Positions 1 through 10,221 of a stretch of DNA of 64,000 nucleotides are shown piece by piece. The stretch comes from an uncultured Luminiphilus sp. (GTDB lineage: Bacteria; Pseudomonadota; Gammaproteobacteria; Pseudomonadales; Halieaceae). The notes under the pieces are model-generated. The model was not told the origin of the DNA and did no database searches. It was given only the letters and a program-made list of their open reading frames with translations. The stretch lies in assembly GCA_943840615.1 (NCBI GenBank), contig CALSVI010000017.1, forward strand, positions 1 to 64,000, written 5' to 3'. How positions within the stretch are numbered: position 1 is the first letter of the stretch; the number at the start of each line of letters is the position of its first letter. Position numbers and translations under genes: made by a program.

Positions 1-1679
1 ACGCTGCCGGCTAGGTCTGTCAGGGTAATACCCGCATTCACCGCATCGAGTGAAAATGCGATGGGACGCAGTGGTGTCACCGTGTCATTGACCACCTGGA
101 GAGCGAACGGCGCCAACTGGAGCCCCGCAACGCCCAAGCTGGCGGTGCTGAGGTACCCATCGCCGGCCTGTCCCGCTACCGTTGCACTCAGACCCTGATC
201 ACCCCACTGGCCCGCCGCCTCAAGGCGCAGGTTGAAATCAGACACCGCAACCTCTGCAAGCTCGGGTCGCGACACTGCCACTTCCCGTTGCAACCGCGAC
301 CAATCCCAGAGCGCGGTATCGAGCTGCGCCTCGAATAACGCTGCTTGATTTCCAGAAAATCGTAGCTTGAGTTCCCCAACAGGCCCCCAAGGTGCAAATC
401 CAGTGACCTCGGCCTGAGTCTCATTGCCTGCGGTGCTAACGCTCACGACAGCGTCAAAGCTCGGCAATGTGTCATCAAAAATGCGTGTATCCATTTGCAA
501 AGTGCCACTGACAATTTGCTCCTCGGCGGTCGCTTTCACCGAGAGACCGCTACTGCGAATATCTGCACGCCAGTCGGCGGCAGTGATGACCAGATCGGTC
601 TCAGTGGTTTCCAGACGCCCCATACTGGTATCGGGATCCCAGGCACCCGTTACTGTCGATCGAATATGAGTGAGCTGTTGCTCACCGATATCAACATTCA
701 TCAGAGAGAGCTCGCCGTTCTTCAACATTACCGTCGGGTTAGCAAACGCAGACTCCCACGTGGCCTCGATCTGCCCGGTGAGCTGCTCGTCTGGAAAAGG
801 GGATGCGAAGTGCGGTGTGATGAGCGTCATCTGCCCGCGCCCCCGGGGATCCCATTCAGCATCCGCTTGAATCGTCAGTGTGCGGTTCAACAGCGGATCG
901 GGCAGTGGCCATTGCGCATCGGCCCGAACTGACAGCAGCGGCGTTTTAACGTCGTCGCCCAAAAACGGGAAGAACGTGAGCGCCAGCTGACTTTCAGATA
1001 GGGGCAAATCTCTCGCCTTGAGAAGCCCAGACAGCTTGAAGCCCCCGTCTTGAGGGGTCAGCCGCCAATCGAGATTCCAGTGAGTGTCTGCCTTCAGCGA
1101 GATGCTACCCGCCCACTCGGCCTCACCCTGTTTGGCCCACTCGACATCAAAACGCGTAGCGCCCGCGTTGCCCGCCAGCACCCCACCCTCCAGCGCCATG
1201 GGTGCAGACATCTGAACCTCAACACTGTTATCGGCGAGCGCCAACATTATTGAATCAATCGTGATCGATGCAGAAGCCACCGCGGCCCACCAAGGTGCCT
1301 GCCTGAAGTCGGGAATCCTGAGCGCACCCTCTCCCTCTGTGCTGGCAGACGTTTCCGCAGAAGATTGCGTGGGCGTCCAGACCATGGCCTCGGAAGTCAC
1401 CGACAGCAACCTCAGCGGCTGGTGCCTGTCGATCCGGATTTGCCACTGCCATTGTGTGGCGCGGGCAAAAAGCCGACCCTGAGGGGTGCTTAACTCGAGC
1501 CGCTGAACACGACCGCCTCGCCAGTTCACCGCCAAACCAGACAACTCGTTCAGCGCCGTGTCTGGGGGCAAAAACCATTGCGCCATCTCGCTCGCCGTGT
1601 GGCGAGAGGCCACAAATCCTGCGGCAGCAGTCAGGGTAACTGCCGTCACAGCACATATCGCAGCAAGTTTTTTCAACAT
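1..1679 (-). CDS. YdbH/AsmA-like large envelope protein (C-terminus truncated by window edge)
   Basis: Minus-strand frame starting ATG at 1679 (MLKKLAAICAVTAVTLTAAAGFVASRHTASEMAQWF...) with N-terminal hydrophobic anchor; frame spot-checked as open at both ends; repetitive beta-rich character; family call tentative. Confidence 0.5.
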   Translation of the reverse strand, partial: MLKKLAAICAVTAVTLTAAAGFVASRHTASEMAQWFLPPDTALNELSGLAVNWRGGRVQRLELSTPQGRLFARATQWQWQIRIDRHQPLRLLSVTSEAMVWTPTQSSAETSASTEGEGALRIPDFRQAPWWAAVASASITIDSIMLALADNSVEVQMSAPMALEGGVLAGNAGATRFDVEWAKQGEAEWAGSISLKADTHWNLDWRLTPQDGGFKLSGLLKARDLPLSESQLALTFFPFLGDDVKTPLLSVRADAQWPLPDPLLNRTLTIQADAEWDPRGRGQMTLITPHFASPFPDEQLTGQIEATWESAFANPTVMLKNGELSLMNVDIGEQQLTHIRSTVTGAWDPDTSMGRLETTETDLVITAADWRADIRSSGLSVKATAEEQIVSGTLQMDTRIFDDTLPSFDAVVSVSTAGNETQAEVTGFAPWGPVGELKLRFSGNQAALFEAQLDTALWDWSRLQREVAVSRPELAEVAVSDFNLRLEAAGQWGDQGLSATVAGQAGDGYLSTASLGVAGLQLAPFALQVVNDTVTPLRPIAFSLDAVNAGITLTDLAGS

Positions 1680-1792
1680 AAGCTCAGCGTAGTGCCCTGT
1701 CGGTTGTTAGACCACCCGAGCGTATCAGCGGATAGCACCCAACGGGTTCTGGCCTGAAAAAAACGCGCAGCAACGCCCGCCCGGAATGACTC

Positions 1793-2272
1793 TCAGGCTG
1801 GCACCGGCAGCATGAGCGATTCTTTCACCTGCTCCATCACCACGTAACTGGTAGATTCCAAAACGCCCGGCAAGGTCAGTAATGTTTCGCCCAACAGGAT
1901 TCGATAGGCATTCATATCCGCGACCCGTGCTTTGAGCAGATAATCAAAGTTGCCCGACACGAGATAACACTCCTGTACCTCCAGCAAATCCAACGCTCGT
2001 GCTGTGAATTCCTCGAAAATATCCTGCGAAGTGCGATTGAGACGGATTTGTACAAACACCACCAGCCCACGATCGAGCGCATCAGGATTTAACACGGCCT
2101 GATAATGTTGAATCACGCCGTCCCGCTCGAGCCGCCTGACTCGCTCCTTACAGGGCGTGGTACTCAACCCGACTTTTCGCGCCAGCTCCGTGTGAGGGAT
2201 GCGGGCATCCCGCTGTAAAATGCGGACGATATTCCGATCGATTCGGTCCAGCTGATATGACTGATCAACCAT
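1793..2272 (-). CDS. lrp: Lrp/AsnC family transcriptional regulator
   Basis: MVDQSYQLDRIDRNIVRILQRDARIPHTELARKVGLSTTPCKERVRRLERDGVI... HTH plus AsnC effector domain; divergent from ald. Confidence 0.92.
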   Translation of the reverse strand: MVDQSYQLDRIDRNIVRILQRDARIPHTELARKVGLSTTPCKERVRRLERDGVIQHYQAVLNPDALDRGLVVFVQIRLNRTSQDIFEEFTARALDLLEVQECYLVSGNFDYLLKARVADMNAYRILLGETLLTLPGVLESTSYVVMEQVKESLMLPVPA

Positions 2273-2481
2273 GCTAGGCACACCCTTTTGCCGCGCTGTC
2301 AGCGCATTGATCACAATACATATTATCTTAATTATGAATTAAATATAGTGAATATAACTTTATTAATTAATTTTAAATTATTTTTTATCTTTTTTTAATC
2401 GTATATTGAGTTATACCGACCTTCGTGTTGTTGCTGTCAGCGCGCACAATATCGCCGTTTTACTAGCCGGGATATTGCATC

Positions 2482-3621
2482 ATGTTGATTGGGGTACCGA
2501 GAGAGATCAAAGCACAGGAATTCCGCGTAGGCATGACGCCAGCGGGTGTGAGAGAGCTGACATCTGCTGGGCACAGCGTCCTGGTCGAAACCGGCGCCGG
2601 TGCAGCGATCGGTCTAACGGACGACCTTTACCGCGCTGCGGGCGCGACGATGTCGGAGACCGCTGAGCAGCTATTTGCCGAAGCCGACATGATCGTCAAG
2701 GTGAAGGAACCACAGCCGCAAGAATGCCGGCAATTACGACCAGACCAAATTCTATTCACCTATCTTCATCTGGCCGCCGACCCAAAACAGGCTGAACTGT
2801 TGATGGCATCCGGAGCCACCTGCATTGCCTACGAGACCGTCACCTCGTCTCAGGGTGGTCTTCCTCTGCTCGCACCCATGAGCGTGGTCGCAGGCAGATT
2901 ATCTGTTCAAGCGGGCGCCCATCACATGGAGATCCACCAGGGAAGCAACGGCACACTGCTGGGAGGCGTGCCCGGCGTGGAACCCGGCAAGGTACTGGTG
3001 ATCGGCGGCGGCATGGTCGGCAGCAGCGCCATCCGCGTCGCGCTGGGCATGGGTGCAGAAGTCACCGTGGTCGATCGCTCAATCACCCGACTGAGTGAAT
3101 TAGACGAGCAGTATCAGGGACAACTTCGCACGGTTTATTCCACGACAGAGGCGATCGAGCAACATGCCTGCGAGGCCGACCTCATCATTGGCGCCGTGCT
3201 GATACCGGGCGCTTCGGCACCCAAACTCATTGCGCGCGAACTACTCGGCCGCCTCAAACCCGGCACAGTGATGGTTGACGTTGCGATCGACCAGGGAGGC
3301 TGCTTCGAGACGTCGAGGGCCACCACTCACGCTGACCCCACTTTTGTCGTCGATGATGTCGTGCATTACTGCGTGGCCAACATGCCCGGCGCAGTCGCCA
3401 GAACTGCAACGATGGCGTTAACCAATGCGACCTTGCCGTTTATTCAGAGGCTGGCCGCAGACGGCCCTCGCCAACTTTTTTTGCGTGACAGTCACTTTGG
3501 CGCGGGGCTCAATGTTTACAATGGTCAGCTCACCCACCAAGCGGTTGCTGACGCGTTACAGTGCCCATGGATATCTCCTGCCAAAGCGCTGGATGAATCG
3601 CTACATTTAAAAACCGCTTGA
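2482..3621 (+). CDS. ald: Alanine dehydrogenase
   Basis: 379 aa, [31 protein letters not shown]..., Rossmann motif [28 protein letters not shown]. Confidence 0.97.
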   Translation: MLIGVPREIKAQEFRVGMTPAGVRELTSAGHSVLVETGAGAAIGLTDDLYRAAGATMSETAEQLFAEADMIVKVKEPQPQECRQLRPDQILFTYLHLAADPKQAELLMASGATCIAYETVTSSQGGLPLLAPMSVVAGRLSVQAGAHHMEIHQGSNGTLLGGVPGVEPGKVLVIGGGMVGSSAIRVALGMGAEVTVVDRSITRLSELDEQYQGQLRTVYSTTEAIEQHACEADLIIGAVLIPGASAPKLIARELLGRLKPGTVMVDVAIDQGGCFETSRATTHADPTFVVDDVVHYCVANMPGAVARTATMALTNATLPFIQRLAADGPRQLFLRDSHFGAGLNVYNGQLTHQAVADALQCPWISPAKALDESLHLKTA

Positions 3622-3723
3622 GCGACGACACCATCCGCTCACCGGAGGAGTCAGCAGTCGGCTCTCCTGCCAGAGGCCGTTGCCTGCGCACTGATACAGC
3701 GCCCGGAGGCGCATTGAACTGAT

Positions 3724-5070
3724 ATGCATCAAGTAAAACCCGAGATCGAAGCATTATCTAAGTCAATCCTTGCCTACGCGATGGAGCGACTGCGGATGCA
3801 CCCACCGTCGATCGATCACCCCTTACCGCAGACCACGCTCGAGGCGCTCGCCGGGCAAACGATTACCGCCGAGGGCTTAGGGGGAGAGCAGGCGTTGAAT
3901 TTATTCATTGAAACGCTGGCTCCCGCGTGCATCTCGCAAGACCATCCACGTTATCTGTCCTTTGTGCCCACAGCACCCTCTGAGGTATCGACATTATTCG
4001 ATCTCGTTGTCGGCACCTCCAACATTTGCGCCAGCAGTTGGCTGGAGGGTGCCGGTGCAATCTATGCCGAAAACCAGGCACTGCGCTGGGTTTCGGACAT
4101 TGCCGGATTCCCCGCTCAAGCAGGCGGCGCTTTTGTCAGTGGCGGTACAGCAGGCAATCTCTCAGCGCTTGTCGCGGCACGCCATGACTGGCGACACCAG
4201 CACCCCGAGCACGCAACAAAGCGAGGGCTGATTGTGTCGTCACGAGGCGCTCACGCTTCGATCGAACAAGCGGCCCAAGTGATGGATGCCGATCTAGTCG
4301 AGTCAGGCAGCCACCAACTGACTGGATCCGACGTCGCTAAAACGATCGCAGCGCTGAGCGCAGAAGATAGAAGTCGACTATTTGCGGTGGCCTGCACCGC
4401 AGGGACCACCAACTTGGGCGTGATTGATGACATGCAGGGTATCGGCGATGTCTGCTCGAAGGAGCGTATTTGGTTTCACGTTGACGGCGCCTACGGTGGA
4501 GCTGCGCTGGCCGCCCCGTCTACGAGATCCCTATTCGACGGGATTGAAATGGCTGACAGCTTTATTGTTGATCCTCACAAATGGCTGTTCGCGCCATTTG
4601 ACTGCTGCGCGCTGATCTATGCTGATCCGGTCAAAGCACGGAAAGCCCACCGTCAACACGGAGATTACCTGGAAGTGTTCTACGACGGCACCTGGAATCC
4701 GAGCGACTACGCGCATCACCTGTCACGACGCGCCCGAGGCTTACCATTTTGGTTCAGTCTTGCAGTCCATGGCACCAAAGCTTACTCAGACGCGGTCGAG
4801 ACAACACTTGATTGCGCGCGGGAGGCGGCGACGATGATCGAGGCGCACCCGAATCTTGAGATGGTGACTGAGCAGCGATTGTCGATCTGTGTTTTCCGAC
4901 GAAAGGGTTGGAGCCCCGAGGAATACCGCGCATGGAGTGATGCCCTGCTAGAGCGCGGCGACGGTTTGGTCGCGCCCACAAAACACGAGGGCGAGACCGT
5001 TCTTCGTTTTTGTATCGTCAATCCTCGAACCAGCCGCGAAGATATTCAGCTGATTCTAGACACCCTATAG
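3724..5070 (+). CDS. Group II PLP-dependent decarboxylase (aromatic amino acid / diaminobutyrate decarboxylase-like)
   Basis: 448 aa, HVDGAYGGAALA and DPHKWLFAPFDCC PLP-lysine motif. Confidence 0.9.
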   Translation: MHQVKPEIEALSKSILAYAMERLRMHPPSIDHPLPQTTLEALAGQTITAEGLGGEQALNLFIETLAPACISQDHPRYLSFVPTAPSEVSTLFDLVVGTSNICASSWLEGAGAIYAENQALRWVSDIAGFPAQAGGAFVSGGTAGNLSALVAARHDWRHQHPEHATKRGLIVSSRGAHASIEQAAQVMDADLVESGSHQLTGSDVAKTIAALSAEDRSRLFAVACTAGTTNLGVIDDMQGIGDVCSKERIWFHVDGAYGGAALAAPSTRSLFDGIEMADSFIVDPHKWLFAPFDCCALIYADPVKARKAHRQHGDYLEVFYDGTWNPSDYAHHLSRRARGLPFWFSLAVHGTKAYSDAVETTLDCAREAATMIEAHPNLEMVTEQRLSICVFRRKGWSPEEYRAWSDALLERGDGLVAPTKHEGETVLRFCIVNPRTSREDIQLILDTL

Positions 5071-5226
5071 CACTCTGCACGACACCCTTTGTGATCAGTG
5101 TCGAGTCTCGGTATGGTTATCGAGTCATTGCCTGAGCCAGCGACGCCAAGCGCGCGATAAAAATCACAACACTCAAGTTGGCCAGGTTGAGAGTAGCGGT
5201 GATGAATATCATGCAGGGGCCACTCT

Positions 5227-5417
5227 ATGTCGGATACCTTTATTTGCACCTATGCGCTCAACGGCGACGGCTCCGGTAAGGCGCTTAGCGAGGCGCTTTC
5301 CGACACTTCTATTATCAACGCGCTGATGACCCCGCGGCATTACTTGTTTTCTGTGGCCTGCTGGTCACCGTTGGAGTGGTTCAGTTTGCCTTGTTCAAAA
5401 AGTTGCTTTGGTTTTAG
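5227..5417 (+). pseudogene. Internally deleted CorA/ZntB-type metal transporter remnant
   Basis: N-term MSDTFICTYALNGDGSGKALSEAL followed, in another frame from 5325, by DDPAALLVFCGLLVTVGVVQFALFKKLLWF*, resembling a CorA/ZntB C-terminal TM helix; central ~280 aa absent. Confidence 0.65.
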
Positions 5418-5442
5418 GTAGCCCGAAAAAAGGGAGAAACAG

Positions 5443-6747
5443 ATGGCTAATTTTGATCTAAAAAAATGGTGGTCCCTCGATCCGGAAGCTGAGATTGCCA
5501 GCGAGGACAATCCGCTGACGCCGTTGACCACGGAGCAGAGACGCCCCGGCGGGCCATTGCTGGCGCTCGCTTTTGGATGGGGATTTTTGATTACCGGTCT
5601 TCTCGCCGGTGGCGCCCTAGGCAGCGGAGTGGCCTTATGGGGCGATCTGGTTTGGTACTCGCTGCTTGGCAGCGCAATCAACTTTACCATCGGCGCGCTG
5701 GTCGGTTACATGGCCTGGCGAACGGGCTGCAACAGCACGCTCCTGTTTCGGGCAGTCTATGGTGAATTAGGCGCCTTTATTCCGGTCCTGTTCATCGCGT
5801 TGTTGACGATAGGCTGGCAAGGCATCGTGGTCGGCGCCTTCGCTCAAATCTGGACTCAGGCACCCGGCACGGCACTGTATTACGCAGTCGCAGTGTTCGC
5901 AGGTCTTCTTTACACAGGCACCACGCTTTTCGGCGTAAAAGGCATTGAGCGGGTCGGCATCCCTGCCATGCTCGGACTGGTCGCAGTGGGGCTGTACGCC
6001 GCCTGGGTCAATATTGAGCAATCTGGTGGTATCGCCGCTGTCGAGACACTCTCAGCCAACAAGGTGGCGGCAGCCCCGATATCGGGTATGGAAGCCATCA
6101 ATATTGTAGTGGGCGCGTGGATTGTTGGTGCGGTGGTGATGGCAGAGTACGTGCGTTTCGCCAGAACATTCTGGGTCGCCATGGGCATCCCATTTGTCGT
6201 GCTCGTGGTAGATCAACTCTTCCTCCACCTCGTCGGCGCGTTGGGCGCGGTGGGTAGCGGCACCCCCGACTTTACCGCCTACCTTGGCACCTTATCGGGC
6301 TTTGCTGCGATCTTCGGGCTAGTCGGTATGACGTTGGCTCTGTGGACCACAGGCGATACCAACCTTTACCTTCCCAGCGTGCAAACAGCGAGCCTGTTCC
6401 GCCGGCCCAAACGGGTAACAATTGTGGTGTGCGGGCTGCTGGGCACCGTTTTGGGGCTCGGCATCTACCAGGTGTTTCTTGGATGGATCGCGCTACTGGC
6501 GACAGTGGTGCCCCCCATCGTGGGCCCCGTTCTTGCAGAGTATTATCTGATCAGGGGCAAACCCAAGGAGTTCACCAGTGATGTGCGCCTCAGCTGGCCA
6601 GCTATCGTTGCGTTTGGCGGGGGAGCATTAATTGCTGGCGGAAATGGCAAGGACGGCTTCCCATTGTCTTTGGACATCTCACCATCACTGTTGGGTCTCT
6701 TTGTGTCGCTGGTGGTGTACGTGATACTGCGAAAAATATCCCGGTAA
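5443..6747 (+). CDS. Cytosine/purine permease (NCS1, CodB-like)
   Basis: 434 aa polytopic; GFLITGLLAGGALGSG..., LALWTTGDTNLYLPSVQTASL. Confidence 0.85.
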   Translation: MANFDLKKWWSLDPEAEIASEDNPLTPLTTEQRRPGGPLLALAFGWGFLITGLLAGGALGSGVALWGDLVWYSLLGSAINFTIGALVGYMAWRTGCNSTLLFRAVYGELGAFIPVLFIALLTIGWQGIVVGAFAQIWTQAPGTALYYAVAVFAGLLYTGTTLFGVKGIERVGIPAMLGLVAVGLYAAWVNIEQSGGIAAVETLSANKVAAAPISGMEAINIVVGAWIVGAVVMAEYVRFARTFWVAMGIPFVVLVVDQLFLHLVGALGAVGSGTPDFTAYLGTLSGFAAIFGLVGMTLALWTTGDTNLYLPSVQTASLFRRPKRVTIVVCGLLGTVLGLGIYQVFLGWIALLATVVPPIVGPVLAEYYLIRGKPKEFTSDVRLSWPAIVAFGGGALIAGGNGKDGFPLSLDISPSLLGLFVSLVVYVILRKISR

Positions 6748-6769
6748 ATCACCTACTCAGGAGTCTCTT

Positions 6770-8314
6770 ATGAGCAAACGAATATCACTCATTAGCCTAC
6801 TCGCACTGGCAGCCTTGGTCACTGTTGCTTTTTTTACGCCCTGGCTGATTGGAGAGACCCGGGGTAAACAGACTGCTTCCCAGTTTGTAGAGGGCTACCC
6901 CCTGTCCTTTCCTACGGAATTCGCCTGGGGGGTAGCCGTCGCAGCGCAACATGTTGAGCACCAACAACCCAGTGACTGGACCGCTTTTGAGCGCCGGGTA
7001 ATCCGCGAGGGAAAAACCGGCACCGGCGATCAGCCCGGTCAGGCAAAACCCGGCCACATCCGGGATCTCGATACCGTCTCGGCCGAAGTGCGGCAGAAAA
7101 AGGTCGACTTCGACAATCGTTATGAGCGCGATTTTCAGGAATTGGCCAAGCTGGGTCTGAACAGCTACCGCTTCAGCCTTTCCTGGGCCCGGCTGTTCCC
7201 TCGTGCGGATATGGAGGCACCTGACCCCGAGGGCCTCGCTTTTTATCAAGATGTGATTGCCGCCGCCAAAGCGAATGGGCTCGCGCCGCATGTTTCACTC
7301 TTTCACTTCTCTACCCCCGAATGGTTTTGGGAGGAGCGAGACGGCAAACGGGGCTGGGAGAGACCCGATGCCCTCGAGCACTGGAATCGTTATGTCAGCG
7401 CCGTGTCCCAGTTTCTGGGGCCCGAAATCAACCACTGGTGCACGTTGAATGAACCGATGGTGTATGTGCTGTGGGGTTATATAGAAGGTGTCTTTCCCCC
7501 ACTGGAACAACGCGCGGGGCCAATTGATGTCGCCCCGGTCGTGGCACAGCTGCTGCGCGCTCACGCCGATGCCTATCAGATTCTTCACGCGGATGCCGAT
7601 GCGCGCGGGCAGGCTATCGCTGTCGGGTTAACACAGCATACTCGCGCTTTCGAACCCTGGCGCAATTGGCATCCCCTAGACCGCCTGTCTGCAGGTTTTG
7701 TCCAGCAGGCCTTTATCTGGGACGTGTTTGATGCCATCGAAAGCGGCAACTATACGATGACCAACACCGATTTTTCTGCTGACATCGATGGCTTAGCGGG
7801 AACACAAGACTACGTGGGCATCAATTACTACGGGCGGTTTTATGTGCAGATGGACATCGACGCGATGGCTGCAGGCCCCGTCACCCATACCCATGACCCC
7901 AGCGACCCCGACGAACTCACCAGTGATCTGGGATGGGCGCTCTACCCGATTGGCTTTAGCACTGTTCTCGACGAGGCCTGGCAACGCTACGGCAAACCCA
8001 TCCAGATTTTGGAGAACGGCATCGCGGATGCCGGCGCGAATGACACATTGCGCCAGACTTTTTTGGTCAGCCACCTTCGCGAGGTGTGGTACGCCATGAA
8101 CGTGCTGGGTATTGATATCGATGGCTACTTTCACTGGTCTCACCTCGACAACTTCGAGTGGGCCGAGGGGTTCAATCCCCGCTTCGGCTTGTTCGCTGTA
8201 GACTATGAAAACGCCTTCACCCGCACCGCACGCCCCAGCGCGGCGGTGTATGCCGACATCATCCGCTCTGGCATCAGTGAAGCCATGTGGCAACAGACCC
8301 GAGGGCCTTTTTAA
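6770..8314 (+). CDS. Glycoside hydrolase family 1 protein with N-terminal signal/anchor
   Basis: 514 aa; TLNEP acid/base motif, ILENG nucleophile-region motif, HLDNFEWAEGF; hydrophobic N-terminus. Confidence 0.88.
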   Translation: MSKRISLISLLALAALVTVAFFTPWLIGETRGKQTASQFVEGYPLSFPTEFAWGVAVAAQHVEHQQPSDWTAFERRVIREGKTGTGDQPGQAKPGHIRDLDTVSAEVRQKKVDFDNRYERDFQELAKLGLNSYRFSLSWARLFPRADMEAPDPEGLAFYQDVIAAAKANGLAPHVSLFHFSTPEWFWEERDGKRGWERPDALEHWNRYVSAVSQFLGPEINHWCTLNEPMVYVLWGYIEGVFPPLEQRAGPIDVAPVVAQLLRAHADAYQILHADADARGQAIAVGLTQHTRAFEPWRNWHPLDRLSAGFVQQAFIWDVFDAIESGNYTMTNTDFSADIDGLAGTQDYVGINYYGRFYVQMDIDAMAAGPVTHTHDPSDPDELTSDLGWALYPIGFSTVLDEAWQRYGKPIQILENGIADAGANDTLRQTFLVSHLREVWYAMNVLGIDIDGYFHWSHLDNFEWAEGFNPRFGLFAVDYENAFTRTARPSAAVYADIIRSGISEAMWQQTRGPF

Positions 8315-8401
8315 CTCATTGCGTGGTGGCGCCAAGCTGGACAAGCGCCAGTCGCTCCGATCAAACTGTTCTGCCATGAATCGACAAAAGTTGCAGCAGT
8401 G

Positions 8402-9979
8402 ATGCGCCTCCGCCGTCTGGGTCTAATCCTCCCCGCCCTCATTCTTGTTGGCTGCACGAGCGCAGTGAAAGCACCCTTTGAGATGCCTGAAGCTGAGTGG
8501 GCGTTACCTGCGACCACCGACGGCCCACTCGCTCAAATGGAAACCGACGTGGCAGCGCGAGCGCAGTCAATACGCGATCACACGGGCAATTCGGGTAATG
8601 ACATTTCGGGTTTTAAACTGCTCAATCGTGGTGAGGATGCGCTCAGATGGCGACTGGCGCTGATCGACTCCGCGACGCAAAGCATCGACACACAGTATTA
8701 CCTCTATCACGGCGATAGCACCGGTTTACTCTTTACGAGCCGATTGCTAGAGGCTGCTGATCGCGGAGTTAAGGTGCGCATCATTATCGATGATATCGGC
8801 ACGCTGGCGGTCAGCCCATCGCAGGCGAAGCTCCGCGACAGCATGGGCGCATTAATGATTGCCCATCCCAACATCTCACTGCGCTTATTCAACAGTAGCG
8901 GCAATCGCAACCTCCTCGGGCGTGGCTGGAATTTTGCTACCGAATTTGAGCAACTTAATCACCGTATGCACAACAAATCGCTCACGGTCGATAACCACGC
9001 GACCATAGTGGGCGGTCGTAATATCGGCGATGAATACATAGGGCTCAACACGCATTTTAATTTTCGCGATATAGACGTTCTGGGCTTTGGCCCCGTGGCA
9101 AGGCAGACGTCATCCGTTTTCGACGCATTCTGGAACAGCGGCTGGGTCATGACTGCTGACCCTTCCACCCAAACCAAGGCGGAGGGCATTTATGCGACCC
9201 AGCGCCTTGCATTAGAGCGGGAGCTCAGACAATCAGAGGCTCTGGAGCGATTTTCACTCGCGGCGAGAGGCTGGGAGGCGGAATTCGATGCGCTGACGCC
9301 TTCACTCCACCTTGGCCCGAGCGAAGTCCTGACAGACAAACCCAGCTCGAACGGCATCAGTAATGAAGTCTTTGACTGGGTCACTCAAAACCTGCCGAAG
9401 GTACAAACAGAACTCTTGGTCACTAACGCCTACCTTATCCCGGAGACTCAGGGCGTCGCGATGCTTGACGATCTTGTGGAAGCAGGCGCTGAAGTGACGA
9501 TTCATACTAATTCGTTGGCATCGCATGATGTGCCCGCGGTGAACAGCCATTACAAGGTTTGGCGCAAGCCCATTCTGGAGTCCGGCGCATCTCTCTTCGA
9601 GGCGAGGTACGACGCATCGATCAAAACATCGATAGTCGATACCCACCCCATCAGCGCGCGCTACATGGGACTGCACTCTAAATCGCTGGTGATGGATCGG
9701 CGCTTTGCTGTGATCGGCTCTGCCAACCTCGATCCGCGCTCAGCTTTTTTGAATTCGGAGATGATTGCAATCATTGACAGCAAAAGCCTTGCCGAGGAAC
9801 TGGCGCAAGCCATTCTCCTCGACACATCTGCCGCAAACAGCTGGGAAGTAAGCCTGAACGAAAAAAATAAAATCATTTGGAGCAACGACGTCGAATCTGT
9901 CACTAGGCAGCCTGCCCGGAGCGGCTGGCAAAGATTTCAGGATCTGTTCTTTATGCTGTTCCCCAAGCGCCTCTATTAA
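8402..9979 (+). CDS. Phospholipase D family lipoprotein (ClsC/cardiolipin synthase-like)
   Basis: Lipobox LVGCTS; two HKD motifs: HNKSLTVDNHATIVGGRN and HSKSLVMDRRFAVIGSAN. Confidence 0.9.
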   Translation: MRLRRLGLILPALILVGCTSAVKAPFEMPEAEWALPATTDGPLAQMETDVAARAQSIRDHTGNSGNDISGFKLLNRGEDALRWRLALIDSATQSIDTQYYLYHGDSTGLLFTSRLLEAADRGVKVRIIIDDIGTLAVSPSQAKLRDSMGALMIAHPNISLRLFNSSGNRNLLGRGWNFATEFEQLNHRMHNKSLTVDNHATIVGGRNIGDEYIGLNTHFNFRDIDVLGFGPVARQTSSVFDAFWNSGWVMTADPSTQTKAEGIYATQRLALERELRQSEALERFSLAARGWEAEFDALTPSLHLGPSEVLTDKPSSNGISNEVFDWVTQNLPKVQTELLVTNAYLIPETQGVAMLDDLVEAGAEVTIHTNSLASHDVPAVNSHYKVWRKPILESGASLFEARYDASIKTSIVDTHPISARYMGLHSKSLVMDRRFAVIGSANLDPRSAFLNSEMIAIIDSKSLAEELAQAILLDTSAANSWEVSLNEKNKIIWSNDVESVTRQPARSGWQRFQDLFFMLFPKRLY

Positions 9980-10221
9980 AAGCGTAGTAATAAACAACGC
10001 AGTGCGCATCGCTTGAGACCCCTGCGAGCTATCGCGCGCTAGAACCCTCAATTGAGGCGCAGAAAAAAAGCAGTGTTGACTGTTTTTCATCGCGGCGGTA
10101 CCTTGCCATGGCGCTCACGGACAGCGACAAGCAGCCCGCACATAACTTCGGGCTATTATCCCGGTAAAATGTCACCCCACGTGGGGGCGCCGCCACAATA
10201 AAACGCCCAAGGAGACCGACC

